From NCBI RefSeq assembly GCF_004340685.1, contig NZ_SLUN01000025.1:1-64000 (forward strand): DNA of 64,000 nt, given 5' to 3'. The translations under genes were made by a program, and so were the position numbers. This document shows, one piece after another, positions 1-8,358 of this stretch (position 1 is its first letter; each line of letters starts with the position of its first letter). Origin of the DNA: Hydrogenispora ethanolica. Its GTDB lineage: Bacteria; Bacillota; UBA4882; UBA8346. The notes under the pieces are model-generated. The model saw only the letters and a list, made by a program, of their open reading frames with translations. It had not been told where the DNA came from and made no database searches.

Positions 1-93
1 ACTATACACTTTCCGTTCTTTGACCACTACACTCAGCTCCTTAGTTCTTTATTCTACCCTTTAACTGAGTGTCTGGCAATTCGGGTAAAAGTC

Positions 94-180
94 AGACCCC
101 GGAGCCCGGTGGTTTCCCTGCCCGATTCGGGAAGGGCAAAGGGTTAGGACTATAGACATCATGACTTATCCTTCAATCCC
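94..180 (+). repeat. Duplicated module X, copy 1
   Basis: Starts at AGACCCCGGAGCC and ends at CTTCAATCCC. It recurs at 837-980, where about 50 extra bases sit between GATTCGGGAAG and GGGCAAAGGGTTAGG. No coding potential is evident. Confidence 0.8.
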
Positions 181-204
181 TTCCATGAGTGAGCGGAGCT
201 AACT

Positions 205-515
205 TGATAATCATCAGCTTGCTCATCCACAAAAAGAGCTTGCTGAACGATTGAGCAAGCTCTCTCATCCACAAAACCAGCTTGCTTATCCACAAAAAGA
301 GCTTGCTGAACGACTGAGCGAGCTCGCTCATCCACAAAACCAGCTCGCTTATCCACAAAAAGAGCTTGCTGAACGACTGAGCAAGCTCTCTCATCCACAA
401 AACCAGCTTGCTCATCCACAAAACGAGCTTGCTGAACGACTGAGCGAGCTCTCTCATCCACAAAACCAGCTTGCTTATCCACAAAAAGAGCTTGCTGAAC
501 GATTGAGCAAGCTCG
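205..515. repeat. 63-bp (3 x 21 bp) tandem array with DnaA-box-like sequences
   Basis: About five copies of a 63-bp unit; the marker TGCTGAACGA recurs at 241, 304, 367, 430 and 493, exactly 63 bp apart. Each unit is built of three related 21-bp subunits that open with GCTTGCT, GCTCTCT or similar. Perfect TTATCCACA, the consensus DnaA box of bacteria, occurs at 286-294, 349-357 and 475-483, with TCATCCACA variants at 223, 265, 328, 391, 412 and 454, all on the + strand. Because 21 is a multiple of three, several frames stay open and would encode heptads. No convincing start or ribosome binding site supports a gene, so it is called non-coding. Confidence 0.9.
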
Positions 516-535
516 CTATCTACTTTGAAAAATCG

Positions 536-668
536 CTTCGAAGCCTTGTGGTTTCCCCTTTAAGGGGCAAGGGGTCGCACTTCGTCATTTTTCATCCTTT
601 CGTTTGTCCCAACTTTGTTGGGGTGGGAGGCTTATTCACAAAACCAGCTTGCTGATGATTATAAAGTT
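536..668 (+). repeat. Duplicated module Y, copy 1
   Basis: About 130 bp recurring at 1077-1204. It includes the hairpin CCCCTTTAAGGGG, the quasi-palindrome CCAACTTTGTTGGGG, and a DnaA-box-like TTATTCACA at 632-640 followed by the AAACCAGCTTGCTGA tail of the 63-bp array. Confidence 0.8.
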
Positions 669-836
669 AAATCCGCAAGAAAGTACGTAAGCATGATAGG
701 GATTCGATCTAGCCTTCTTCCTCTCTCTTCGCTCTCCCCGGCGGTAATCCATCCATGGTTCGCCGGACTTGAACCATCCTGGTTTTGGCCCGAATCGGGG
801 AGAGTAACCACCATTCTCCGCAGCCTAAAGGCTTTT

Positions 837-980
837 AGACCCCGGAGCCTGGTGGTTTCCCTGCCCGATTCGGGAAGCCAGAGCCAGGATGGCTTAAGCT
901 TGCGGCGTCCAAGGACGGACATCAGCCGCAAAGGGCAAAGGGTTAGGACTATCGACGTCACGACTTATCCTTCAATCCCT
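837..980 (+). repeat. Duplicated module X, copy 2 (with internal insertion)
   Basis: Second copy of the module at 94-180, same strand. The extra internal segment (about 886-935) contains the short inverted pair GGCTTAAGC. It is followed by a second copy of the ATCGCTTCGAAGCC stretch that also precedes module Y at 533. Confidence 0.8.
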
Positions 981-1076
981 ACTTCGAAAAATCGCTTCGA
1001 AGCCTAACTGCGATCCTTTCGTCCTTTAAAAGGATAACCACCATGCTTCGTCGCAGATAAAACAATGTTTAATCCA

Positions 1077-1204
1077 CTTCAAAGCCTGGTGCTTTCCCCT
1101 TTAAGGGGCAAGGGGTTGCATTTCGACATTTGTCATCCTATCGTTTGTCCCAACTTTGTTGGGGTGGGTGGCTTATCCACAAAACCAGCTTGCTGAACGA
1201 CTGA
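1077..1204 (+). repeat. Duplicated module Y, copy 2
   Basis: Second copy of the module at 536-668. It ends with a perfect TTATCCACA at 1173-1181 and an array-type TGCTGAACGACTGA tail. Together the modules make 1-1473 a non-coding mosaic; no gene is supported in this stretch. Confidence 0.8.
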
Positions 1205-1451
1205 ATGAGCTCAGGAGAGAGCGGGGCCAACTTGATAATCGTCGCCGAACCGACCTGGAGCTCGGAAGCCTGGCCGATCCGGGGGATTGGCCACGCGATT
1301 GGATGAACCATACTTTAAAAAGATGAAGCGGAACATCGAGCGGAATCGGTAAGCGGATTTTGGTTCAAAAGAAAATAGGGGGCAATTTTTGCCCCCATCG
1401 ACGAAAGACACAATGGGTTTCCCCCAAAGAGCGCTTCGGGGAGAACCAGAT

Positions 1452-1472
1452 AAAAGAAGCCGTGAGGCTCCG
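1452..1472 (-). terminator. Probable terminator after the DUF3795 gene
   Basis: On the minus strand GGAGCC-TCAC-GGCTTC is followed by TTTTAT, a short hairpin with a U-run lying against the stop codon at 1474. The stem is short, so confidence is moderate. Confidence 0.5.
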
Positions 1473-1473
1473 C

Positions 1474-1944
1474 TCAGCTTTCGGGTTTGTGATACCCCGC
1501 GACAGCGGCGCCGCAGCGGTTACAGGTCTGTTGAAACCAATCGTATGGCGTATGGCAATTCTTGCATGACCAGCGTATTTTCATGAAGTTCAACCAGGAT
1601 TCGGTGCCTTCTTTCCGGATTTGATCGAGATAAGCCTCGATCTCGGTATGGTAAGGGTAACGCGGGTCGTCTCTGAATTCCATCAGGTCTTTACAGAGAT
1701 AATCGTCACATTCGATGCAGTAATCATGGCCTTTTTCCTGGGAACACTTTTTGATGGGACAATCATCGCGGCACCACTTGGCCACTTGATTGCTTTTACA
1801 GCCGAAACAAGCAACTTCTACGACAGGTGTTCCAAGTTCAGCCGCCAGTTGTTCGATCTGGCCGTTTTGCGTTTTCATAAAGACCGGACAGGCACCGCAA
1901 TATAAACCGCAATAGCCGTTTTCTTTTCTTTCTTTGCGCTCCAT
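1474..1944 (-). CDS. DUF3795 family Cys-rich protein with C-terminal zinc ribbon
   Basis: A 156-residue protein opening with YCGLYCGACP (C12, C16, C19), the hallmark of DUF3795. Further cysteines follow at 46, 49, 58, 62, 67, 76, 79 and 84. A C-terminal CKNC-x10-CNRC pair (C127, C130, C141, C144) looks like an added zinc ribbon. The family is common in anaerobes and presumably binds metal or an iron-sulfur cluster; its function is unknown. The gene starts 26 bp downstream of the beta-glucosidase on the same strand, so the two are probably co-transcribed, though nothing shows a shared function. No signal peptide or membrane segment is visible. Confidence 0.85.
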   Translation of the reverse strand: MERKERKENGYCGLYCGACPVFMKTQNGQIEQLAAELGTPVVEVACFGCKSNQVAKWCRDDCPIKKCSQEKGHDYCIECDDYLCKDLMEFRDDPRYPYHTEIEAYLDQIRKEGTESWLNFMKIRWSCKNCHTPYDWFQQTCNRCGAAVAGYHKPES

Positions 1945-1970
1945 GATACCGCTTTTCTCCTCAGTGTTTT

Positions 1971-4013
1971 TTATGAAAAATCTTGCTCCGCCTCGATCGA
2001 AACACTCCCCGCTAACCGGATATCCCGCGAGGATGCGCCGATCAGGATCTCGAATTCGCCGCTTTCGACGTGCCAGTCGTGGAGCGACGTATTATAGTAA
2101 GCGAAGGCATCCCGTTTCAGTTCAAAGTTGACCGTTTGCTCCGCGCCCGGCTCCAGTTCGATTTTGGCGAAGGCCTTCAGTTCTTTGTCGGGGCGCAAGA
2201 CCTTGCTGGCCACATCCCGGACATAGAGTTGCACGGTTTCCTTGCCCTTCCGCCCGCCGCTATTCTTCACTTTACAGGAGACCGTCACCGTATCGCGCTC
2301 GGCGGCGGTGGAAGGCGCGATCTCCAGAGCCGAATAGCCGAATGTGGTATAGGAGAGGCCATGTCCGAAGGGGAAGAGCACCTCTTTTTGATAGGTATCG
2401 TAATAGCGGTAGCCGACCATTAAGCCCTCGGCGTACCAGGAGGCGGAACCATTCCCTGGATAGGTGGCGTAGGCCGGAGTATCCTCGATGCGCAGCGGGA
2501 ACGTCTCGGCGATCTTACCGCTGGGATTGGCCACTCCGAACAGGATCTCCGCCAGGGCGCTGCCGGCCGCTTGCCCGGTATACCAGGCGAAAAGCACGGC
2601 TTTCACCGGATGGATCCACGCCGACATATCCACGGCGGCGCCCGCTTGCACGATGACCGCAGTATTCGGGTTTTGACTGGCAATGCGCTGAATCACCATT
2701 TCGGTTTCGGGTGAAAGGGTCAGGTAATTCCGGTCGTATTCCTCGGATTCGATGCCGTCCCGGCCCCGGAATTCGGCGCCATTGCGGTTACCGGCAAAGA
2801 CGATCGCCAGATCGGCCTTGCGCGCGGCGGCCATCGCCAGATTCAGCTGATTGACCTGATAGTTGGCAGCGGACAACACCGGGAAATAATTAATTTCTAC
2901 CGCATCTCCGGCCAGTGCTTTGATCTGCTCCAACGGGATGTCGACCAACAGCGGGTTTACATAGGAGCTGCCGCCGCCTTCGAAGGCCGGTTTTTCGGCC
3001 AAGCCGCCGATGATCACGACCTTTTGAGCGCGATCGCGCCGGATCGGCAGTAGGTCATCCTCGTTCTTCAATAAGGTAATTGCCTCAATCGCTCCGGCCT
3101 TCGCCAAAGCATGATGGCGCTGGAGGTCGTATTGCTTCGCCCGTCCTTCCCGGGTTCCGGCGGCGCGGAAGATGAGCTTCAACAAGCGTTCCAACGCTTC
3201 ATCGATCGTAGCGTCACTGATGGCGCCCTTTTCGTAGGCTTCGCGAAGGTTCGCGGCGCTATCGGGGGTAAAGGGCATCTCCAGTTCCAGGCTGGCGCCA
3301 AGCGACTTGGCCCGGTCATGCACGGCCCACCAGTCGGAGACCACGATTCCTTCGAACCCCCACTCCCGGCGGAGCAGTTCATCGAGCAAGAAGCGGTTTT
3401 CACTGCAATAGATGCCGTTCAAACGGTTATAGGCGCACATTACGGTCCACGGTTGAGATCTTTTGACGGCGATCTCAAAAGGCTTGAAGTAGATCTCCCG
3501 CAGCGTCCGGATATCGACTTCGCTGCTGATCTGGAAGCGGTCGAACTCCTGGTTGTTGGTGGCGAAATGCTTGAGAGAGGTTCCCACGCCTTGGCTCTGC
3601 ACACCGTCGATGTATGCCGCCGCCAACTCGCCCGCGAGCAGCGGGTCCTCCGAATAATACTCGAAATTGCGGCCGCAGAGCGGAGTCCGCTTGATGTTGG
3701 TACCCGGTCCCAACAGAATGTCCACTCCCATCGCGCCGCATTCCTCGCCCAGCGCTTGGCCGACCTGGCGCACCAATTCCGGATTCCAGGTGGCCGACAT
3801 CGCCGCCGAAGTCGGGAAACAGACGGCCTGGAGCGTGGTCTCGGCACCCGTCTCATCCTTCACCACTTTGCGTAAGCCGTGCGGTCCATCCGACATGACG
3901 ACCGACGGAATCCCCAACCGTTCCACGGGCACGGTCCGCCAATTATCCAGGCCGGTGAGGATCGCGAATTTTTCTTCCAGACTCAGCTTGGCAATGATCT
4001 CTTTGAGTTCCAT
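1971..4013 (-). CDS. Glycoside hydrolase family 3 beta-glucosidase
   Basis: A 680-residue GH3 enzyme, predicted to release terminal beta-linked glucose (or a similar sugar) from oligosaccharides. The N-terminal barrel has SDGPHGLR near residue 41, KHFATNNQE near 148 and the nucleophile motif VVSDWWAV with Asp227. The C-terminal alpha/beta sandwich includes KNEDDLLPI and the segment around NRNGAEFRGRDG. A fibronectin-III-like domain (about 590-670, ending in the ILIGASSRDI region) closes the protein. There is no signal peptide, so it should act in the cytoplasm on imported oligosaccharides. It is divergent from an AraC regulator, its likely activator. Substrate specificity cannot be assigned. 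Confidence 0.95.
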   Translation of the reverse strand: MELKEIIAKLSLEEKFAILTGLDNWRTVPVERLGIPSVVMSDGPHGLRKVVKDETGAETTLQAVCFPTSAAMSATWNPELVRQVGQALGEECGAMGVDILLGPGTNIKRTPLCGRNFEYYSEDPLLAGELAAAYIDGVQSQGVGTSLKHFATNNQEFDRFQISSEVDIRTLREIYFKPFEIAVKRSQPWTVMCAYNRLNGIYCSENRFLLDELLRREWGFEGIVVSDWWAVHDRAKSLGASLELEMPFTPDSAANLREAYEKGAISDATIDEALERLLKLIFRAAGTREGRAKQYDLQRHHALAKAGAIEAITLLKNEDDLLPIRRDRAQKVVIIGGLAEKPAFEGGGSSYVNPLLVDIPLEQIKALAGDAVEINYFPVLSAANYQVNQLNLAMAAARKADLAIVFAGNRNGAEFRGRDGIESEEYDRNYLTLSPETEMVIQRIASQNPNTAVIVQAGAAVDMSAWIHPVKAVLFAWYTGQAAGSALAEILFGVANPSGKIAETFPLRIEDTPAYATYPGNGSASWYAEGLMVGYRYYDTYQKEVLFPFGHGLSYTTFGYSALEIAPSTAAERDTVTVSCKVKNSGGRKGKETVQLYVRDVASKVLRPDKELKAFAKIELEPGAEQTVNFELKRDAFAYYNTSLHDWHVESGEFEILIGASSRDIRLAGSVSIEAEQDFS

Positions 4014-4062
4014 GTCAACACCTCATAACTTGTTTCATACTGAATGGGAAAATCCTAGGCAG

Positions 4063-4068
4063 ATTATA
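4063..4068 (-). promoter_or_regulatory. -10 element of the beta-glucosidase gene, poor -35
   Basis: Reads TATAAT on the minus strand about 50 bp before the start codon. No TTGACA-like box is found 16-18 bp upstream, as would fit an activator-dependent promoter served by the neighbouring AraC protein. Confidence 0.45.
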
Positions 4069-4110
4069 CCTCAGCAGCACGGACAATTCCGGCCAAAATT
4101 CACCTGGGAA

Positions 4111-4139
4111 TGGACAGTTTTTGCTCTTTGCAATATAAT
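4111..4139 (+). promoter_or_regulatory. Sigma-A type promoter for the AraC regulator
   Basis: TGGACA (4111-4116), a 17-bp spacer and a perfect TATAAT (4134-4139) on the plus strand. This leaves a leader of about 150 nt before the start codon at 4293. Confidence 0.65.
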
Positions 4140-4292
4140 TGAGTTACGTGACGGGCAGCCGGTGACGTGGCGGACTTGGTTGCTCGGGGCCGTTCTTTGG
4201 CCGGCGCTTCCGGAAAGGGTTTCGGCGGCATTTACGGCCAGAATTATATTCTTCGGGGCATACGACCGGATTGGGGAGGGCGAAGTACAGCG

Positions 4293-5126
4293 ATGAACGC
4301 GTTTCTGGAGACAAGAAGCTACAGCTCAGACTTTGCGGTCAGCGCGTTTTATGCCGCCAACAATAATTTTCTGGCTCACTGGCATCTTGAAGTGGAAATG
4401 ATGCTGGTTTGTTCGGGAAACATCCGGATTGGGATCAATAAGGAAGCGCGGGTCCTGCACCAAGGCGAAATGGCCCTCTTCCGGAGCACGGATATCCACT
4501 ATTACGATAGCCGGGATTTACACTCGCGGATTATCGTCTTGATCTTCCGTCCCGAATTGATCGGGAGCCCCGGAGGCTGGCCGGAGAACCGGCAATTCGA
4601 CCCCGCTTTCATCGATCAGGCGGTTCTCGCTGAGCTTGCTGAACCGATCCGGAACGGGATCACGGCTTTATTCGAAGAGATCGTCGCCGAGTTGGAAACG
4701 AGAAGTCCGCATTACCGCCTTTATGTCAGCGGTAAAATTGCTCAACTCTGCGCTCTGATACTGCGCCATTTTCCCACCCGCCCCGTGACATCCCCCAGGA
4801 ACGAAGCCAAAAAGCCGGATATCCTGCGAGTGCAGAAGGTGATTCAACATTTGGAGACCCATTATATGGAGGAGATCTCCCTGGCCGGAATCGCCCGGAT
4901 GTCCGGTCTCAGTCCGTATTATTTCTCACGGCTGTTCGCGAAATTCACCGGGATCACCTTCAAGGAGTATCTCACCCGGATTCGGGTCCAAAAAGCGGAG
5001 CAACTGATTCAGACCGGTCAGAAATCGATGATTGACACCGCTTTTGACTGCGGATTCAATAGCGTCCGGACTTTCAACCGCGCTTTCCGGACGGTCAAAG
5101 GGTATCCACCGTCACGGATCGGGTAA
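4293..5126 (+). CDS. AraC family transcriptional regulator
   Basis: A 277-residue regulator. An N-terminal cupin-like sensing domain (about 1-140; HWHLEVEMMLVCSGN, HQGEMALFRSTDIH) is followed by a C-terminal AraC double helix-turn-helix (about 175-277). The first recognition segment is ISLAGIARMSGLSPYYFSRLF and the second contains AFDCGFNSVRTFNRAFR. The ATG at 4293 is preferred because GGGGAGGG lies about 12 bp upstream; the frame is open further upstream but that part lacks a domain match and overlaps the promoter leader. Divergent pairing with the GH3 gene suggests sugar-responsive control of that gene. Such cupin-AraC proteins typically regulate carbohydrate use; the inducer is unknown. 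Confidence 0.9.
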   Translation: MNAFLETRSYSSDFAVSAFYAANNNFLAHWHLEVEMMLVCSGNIRIGINKEARVLHQGEMALFRSTDIHYYDSRDLHSRIIVLIFRPELIGSPGGWPENRQFDPAFIDQAVLAELAEPIRNGITALFEEIVAELETRSPHYRLYVSGKIAQLCALILRHFPTRPVTSPRNEAKKPDILRVQKVIQHLETHYMEEISLAGIARMSGLSPYYFSRLFAKFTGITFKEYLTRIRVQKAEQLIQTGQKSMIDTAFDCGFNSVRTFNRAFRTVKGYPPSRIG

Positions 5127-5182
5127 AGTCCGGCTCCGGCTCTTTCGCTACGACTCCGATGGTTCAATCCGTCGGAAGGAAT

Positions 5183-5220
5183 TTTTAGAAAACCGCGATG
5201 CGTTAACGCGTTTTCTAAAA
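5183..5220 (+). terminator. Inverted repeat downstream of the AraC gene, probable terminator
   Basis: TTTTAGAAAAC-(C)-GCG and CGCGTTTTCTAAAA form a long stem with one bulged base and a 9-nt loop. The A/T-rich arms suit a terminator working in both directions; an operator for the next gene is the alternative. Confidence 0.5.
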
Positions 5221-5356
5221 TTATCATTCATCCATGGAACCGCCGGACCAATCGGAAAAGAGCCATCCCTAAAACTTATTGTTCCATTGAGCAGGAGGTC
5301 CATTGCGGACAGCGAAAATCATTAGGCGGGAAATCCAGTGAGTCCGGGGGAAACTT

Positions 5357-6628
5357 TTGTTGAAGAGAGAAGTTGTGCTGCTAGTCATCCTGGTGGCATT
5401 CATCACTGTCTATGCCAATCTGGAGGTTCATCGGGAGATCGTGGATTTGACGGTGGACCGTTATCAGAATATTTATCTCAAAGGCACGGCAAAATGGGGG
5501 CTTGGCGCCTATCAGTTTGTGACGATGTTAAAACCGGACGCCAAATTGAGTTGGACCCGGCGTTCCAGCGATATTTACCTGGGAAAAGACGAACATGGGA
5601 TCGTCACTATGGTCCAGCGGCAAGAGAATGGCCTGTTACTGCAGCAGTACAACCGGGAAGGGAAGCCCTCCGTGAGCCAAGCCTTGTCGCTTCCCAAAGC
5701 GTGGACCGTGGCCGGGGTGCGCGGGACTCCGCAGCAGGGTTTTACCATCCTTTCCAAACAAAGCGATCCGGCAGTGCCGGTTGGTGACACCGGGCGGCAA
5801 CGCTCGCGAAAACTGGTCCGGCATCTTTGGTACTCGCTCTCCGAGCACGATCGGGCCGGAACGCTTCAGCGGCGTCGGGCGGTCGGGGTGATCCGCTTGG
5901 ATACGCCGGCCGGCAAAGTCTCTTTGAGCGGCCAGGCGCTGGATGAGGCCGGACATTTGTATGTGCTGGGGCATCGGGTGCAAAGGGAGCGGTTCGAGTT
6001 GCAATTCTACCCATCGAACGCCCGGGACGGATTCAAGCGGCCGCTGACGATAGGTTCCGCAGCTGAGAATTGGGTGGCCGGGAATCTGGCCCTTGACAGC
6101 CGGGGCCGTATCTATTTGCTGGGTTCCTCCGCCAATGCCTCAGGAAACGGAGCGGCCGTTCCCGCTGTGTTGGGTATTTATCAACCAGCGGATGAACGGT
6201 TGGAGGTACGCCGCTTTCAGATTCCGGGCGCTCAGCGCATCGGGAGGGTTGCGGTGTCGCCGGCGGACCGCCTCTATATCTCGGGAGTCGTTCCAAGCCC
6301 CGCTCCGGGAACGAAGCGCGGAGTGACTGGCTTGATCTTACAGAGCACGCCCGATGGGGCGGACCGGATCCAGAAACTAGCCATTGCCTCGAGCAGTTGG
6401 CAGGGGCTGTTCACGGTTGATGGCCAGGAATGCGTTTATCTGGCCGGCGGAGAGGGACGCGGATTTTTCCTCGCCAAATACGACCCGGCGCAACGCCGGA
6501 TATGGCATAAGCAGTATCTGAACAGCTCATGGCTGCCGAATGTTCCCATCGCGCTATTGGTCCTGGCCATCGTATTCGGACCTTTGCTGCAAGGCCGCGA
6601 ACGGAAAACCCGGGCATTGGGGGCTTGA
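5357..6628 (+). CDS. Membrane-anchored beta-propeller-like protein of unknown function
   Basis: A 423-residue protein starting at TTG with CGGGGGA just upstream. Residues about 5-20 (VVLLVILVAFITVYA) form an N-terminal membrane anchor or uncleaved signal. Near the C-terminus VPIALLVLAIVFGPLL is a second membrane span. Between them several blade-like repeats recur: DRYQNIYLKG, DEAGHLYVLG, DSRGRIYLLG, PADRLYISG and GQECVYLAGG, resembling NHL/SBBP-type propeller blades. The bulk is probably extracytoplasmic, with a short basic cytoplasmic tail. No enzymatic motif is seen. The NADH oxidase gene follows after 50 bp, but no functional link is evident. Confidence 0.7.
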   Translation: MLKREVVLLVILVAFITVYANLEVHREIVDLTVDRYQNIYLKGTAKWGLGAYQFVTMLKPDAKLSWTRRSSDIYLGKDEHGIVTMVQRQENGLLLQQYNREGKPSVSQALSLPKAWTVAGVRGTPQQGFTILSKQSDPAVPVGDTGRQRSRKLVRHLWYSLSEHDRAGTLQRRRAVGVIRLDTPAGKVSLSGQALDEAGHLYVLGHRVQRERFELQFYPSNARDGFKRPLTIGSAAENWVAGNLALDSRGRIYLLGSSANASGNGAAVPAVLGIYQPADERLEVRRFQIPGAQRIGRVAVSPADRLYISGVVPSPAPGTKRGVTGLILQSTPDGADRIQKLAIASSSWQGLFTVDGQECVYLAGGEGRGFFLAKYDPAQRRIWHKQYLNSSWLPNVPIALLVLAIVFGPLLQGRERKTRALGA

Positions 6629-6678
6629 CCGGACCGGTTTATTTTTTGAGCGTTTCAAAAATCGAAGGAGTGGAGAGC

Positions 6679-8013
6679 ATGAAAGTCGTTGTGATCGGCT
6701 GTACCCACGCCGGGACCGCCGCGATTTTGAACCTGAAGCAAGCGGATCCCGCGATTGAAATCACGGTTTATGAAAGAAACAGCACCATCTCATTTCTCTC
6801 CTGTGGCATCGCCCTCTATGTCGGGGGAGTGATCCGGGACCCGCAGGGGCTTTTTTATTCTTCGCCGCAGAAAATGGCGGAGCTGGGCGTGGTTACCAAA
6901 ATGCGGCATGACGTGACGGAGGCCGATCTCGCGGCCAAACGGCTCAAAGTGCGCGATCTGGACTCCGGAAACGAATTTGAGGATCGCTATGACAAGCTGA
7001 TCATTACCACCGGTTCGTGGCCGGTGGTTCCGGAGTTGCCCGGAATTAAGCTGGAGAATATTTTACTCTCCAAGAATTACGAGCATTCCAAGGCCATTGT
7101 GGAAAAGGCCAAAACCGCCCGGCGAATCACGGTGGTGGGGGCGGGATATATCGGCGTTGAATTGGTCGAGGCTTTTCGCGCTCAGGGCAAGGAGGTCACC
7201 CTGATCGACAGCGCCGGCCGGATCCTCGCGAAGTATCTGGATCAACACTTTACCGACCTGGCCGAGCAGGCTCTACGGGAGCACGGCGTCCGCCTGGCTC
7301 TGGGAGAAGCCATTACCGGCTTTGCCGGCCAATCGGGCAAGGTGACGGCGGTCCTGACCGAGCGGGGGCGGCACGAAACCGATCTGGCCATTCTGTGCAT
7401 TGGGTTCCGGCCCAATACCAGGCTGTTCCGGGAGCAGTTGACGATGCTGCCCAACGGCGCCATCGTGGTCGATGAGTACATGCGGACCAGCCAGCCGGAT
7501 GTTTTCGCCGCGGGCGACTGCTGCGCGGTGCGGTTCAACCCCACCGGCCAACCGGAGTATATTCCGCTCGCTACCAATGCGGTGCGCATGGGAACCCTGG
7601 CGGCCCGGAACTTGATAAGCCCGGCCGTGCGCTACCTCGGCACCCAAGGAACCTCGGGCATCAAGATCTACGACTACAATATCGCGGCCACCGGATTGAC
7701 CGAAGAGAGCGCCGGAGCTTTGGGGCTGGATGTCCAAGCGTCGTTGATCGTTGAGAATTATCGCCCCGAATTTATGCCGGACTATGAGGCAGTCCATTTG
7801 AAAGTGGTTTACGAGCGCGTTTCGCGCCGGATCCTCGGCGCTCAGCTGCTTTCCAAGGCCGAGCTGACCCAGTCGATCAATACCTTGTCGGTTTGCATTC
7901 AAGCCCAAATGACCCTGGATGAATTGGCCTTCGTGGACTTCTTCTTCCAGCCGCATTACAATAAGCCGTGGAACTTTTTAAACTCCGTGGCGCTTCAGGC
8001 CCCTCGGTCGTAG
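6679..8013 (+). CDS. nox: NADH oxidase / CoA-disulfide reductase family flavoprotein
   Basis: A 444-residue two-dinucleotide-binding flavoenzyme. The N-terminal FAD-binding segment MKVVVIGCTHAGTAAIL is followed by SFLSCGIAL with the redox-active Cys42 at the position used by water-forming NADH oxidases and CoA-disulfide reductases. The NAD-binding GAGYIGVE lies near residue 155, and the second FAD motif is DVFAAGDC. The likely reaction is four-electron reduction of O2 to water with NADH, an oxygen-defence role in an anaerobe; disulfide reduction is the alternative. The ATG at 6679 follows GAAGGAGTGGAG at good spacing; earlier in-frame starts lie inside the preceding gene and are rejected. Confidence 0.88.
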   Translation: MKVVVIGCTHAGTAAILNLKQADPAIEITVYERNSTISFLSCGIALYVGGVIRDPQGLFYSSPQKMAELGVVTKMRHDVTEADLAAKRLKVRDLDSGNEFEDRYDKLIITTGSWPVVPELPGIKLENILLSKNYEHSKAIVEKAKTARRITVVGAGYIGVELVEAFRAQGKEVTLIDSAGRILAKYLDQHFTDLAEQALREHGVRLALGEAITGFAGQSGKVTAVLTERGRHETDLAILCIGFRPNTRLFREQLTMLPNGAIVVDEYMRTSQPDVFAAGDCCAVRFNPTGQPEYIPLATNAVRMGTLAARNLISPAVRYLGTQGTSGIKIYDYNIAATGLTEESAGALGLDVQASLIVENYRPEFMPDYEAVHLKVVYERVSRRILGAQLLSKAELTQSINTLSVCIQAQMTLDELAFVDFFFQPHYNKPWNFLNSVALQAPRS

Positions 8014-8252
8014 GCCGTTAATTGGTCCCGAAAGCAGCCGGAGCGCCGTCATGCTCCCGCGGCCCGCGCCAACCCGTGAAACGACGGGAAGCCGGGTGTC
8101 CCAAAAATCTTTCCCGGGAAGGAAAGGGGATTCGGGATGAACGCGGAATGTTCCGCTATAAAGGTCGAATTAAATTCTAAAGAAGCATCATGTCCCGTAA
8201 GCCTTCCATGATGGAATCATGAAGGAATTTCATTCAACTGATTACCGCAGTA
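8014..8252. other. Intergenic region after nox, first part
   Basis: GC-rich to about 8110, then A/T-rich. No clear terminator with a U-run follows nox. A short hairpin repeat (8185-8213) lies here. The 8041-8110 stretch has several short complementary runs but matches no riboswitch I recognise. Confidence 0.5.
8185..8213. repeat. Small hairpin repeat, copy 1 (second at 57645)
   Basis: CATCATG and CATGATG arms flank TCCCGTAAGCCTTC. A closely similar sequence lies at 57645-57673, in both cases near a TTTCrTCCTAT stretch. Confidence 0.6.
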
Positions 8253-8338
8253 ATAGGATGAAATAAATTTCGCTTTGTTTTTATTTGCATTCGGCTTTAC
8301 TATGCAAACCTTAGTTTAAGAACTTTATTTCATCCTAT
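8253..8338. promoter_or_regulatory. Nested inverted repeat next to a ribosome binding site
   Basis: A perfect 15-bp inverted repeat, ATAGGATGAAATAAA at 8253-8267 and its complement at 8324-8338, encloses a second hairpin, TTTGCAT (8284-8290) with ATGCAAA (8302-8308). The right arm ends 2 bp before AAAGGAG of the next gene. It could act as an operator, an attenuator or a translational control hairpin. Confidence 0.6.
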
Positions 8339-8358
8339 ATTGAAAGGAGCCCTGTGCT

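Noticed and set aside
205-515. CRISPR array
   Set aside because: Repeats are directly adjacent without unique spacers, and no cas gene is in the window.
159-655. Long open frames on both strands encoding heptads such as QLAYPQK-ELAERLS
   Set aside because: They are open because the 21-bp unit is a multiple of three; no ribosome binding site or domain supports translation, and frames are open on both strands at once.
205-1204. Chromosomal origin oriC
   Set aside because: DnaA-box-like sequences are present, but dnaA, dnaN or other origin neighbours and a clear A/T-rich unwinding element are absent.
8041-8110. Riboswitch in the leader after nox
   Set aside because: Some complementary runs exist, but no conserved core of a known class could be recognised.
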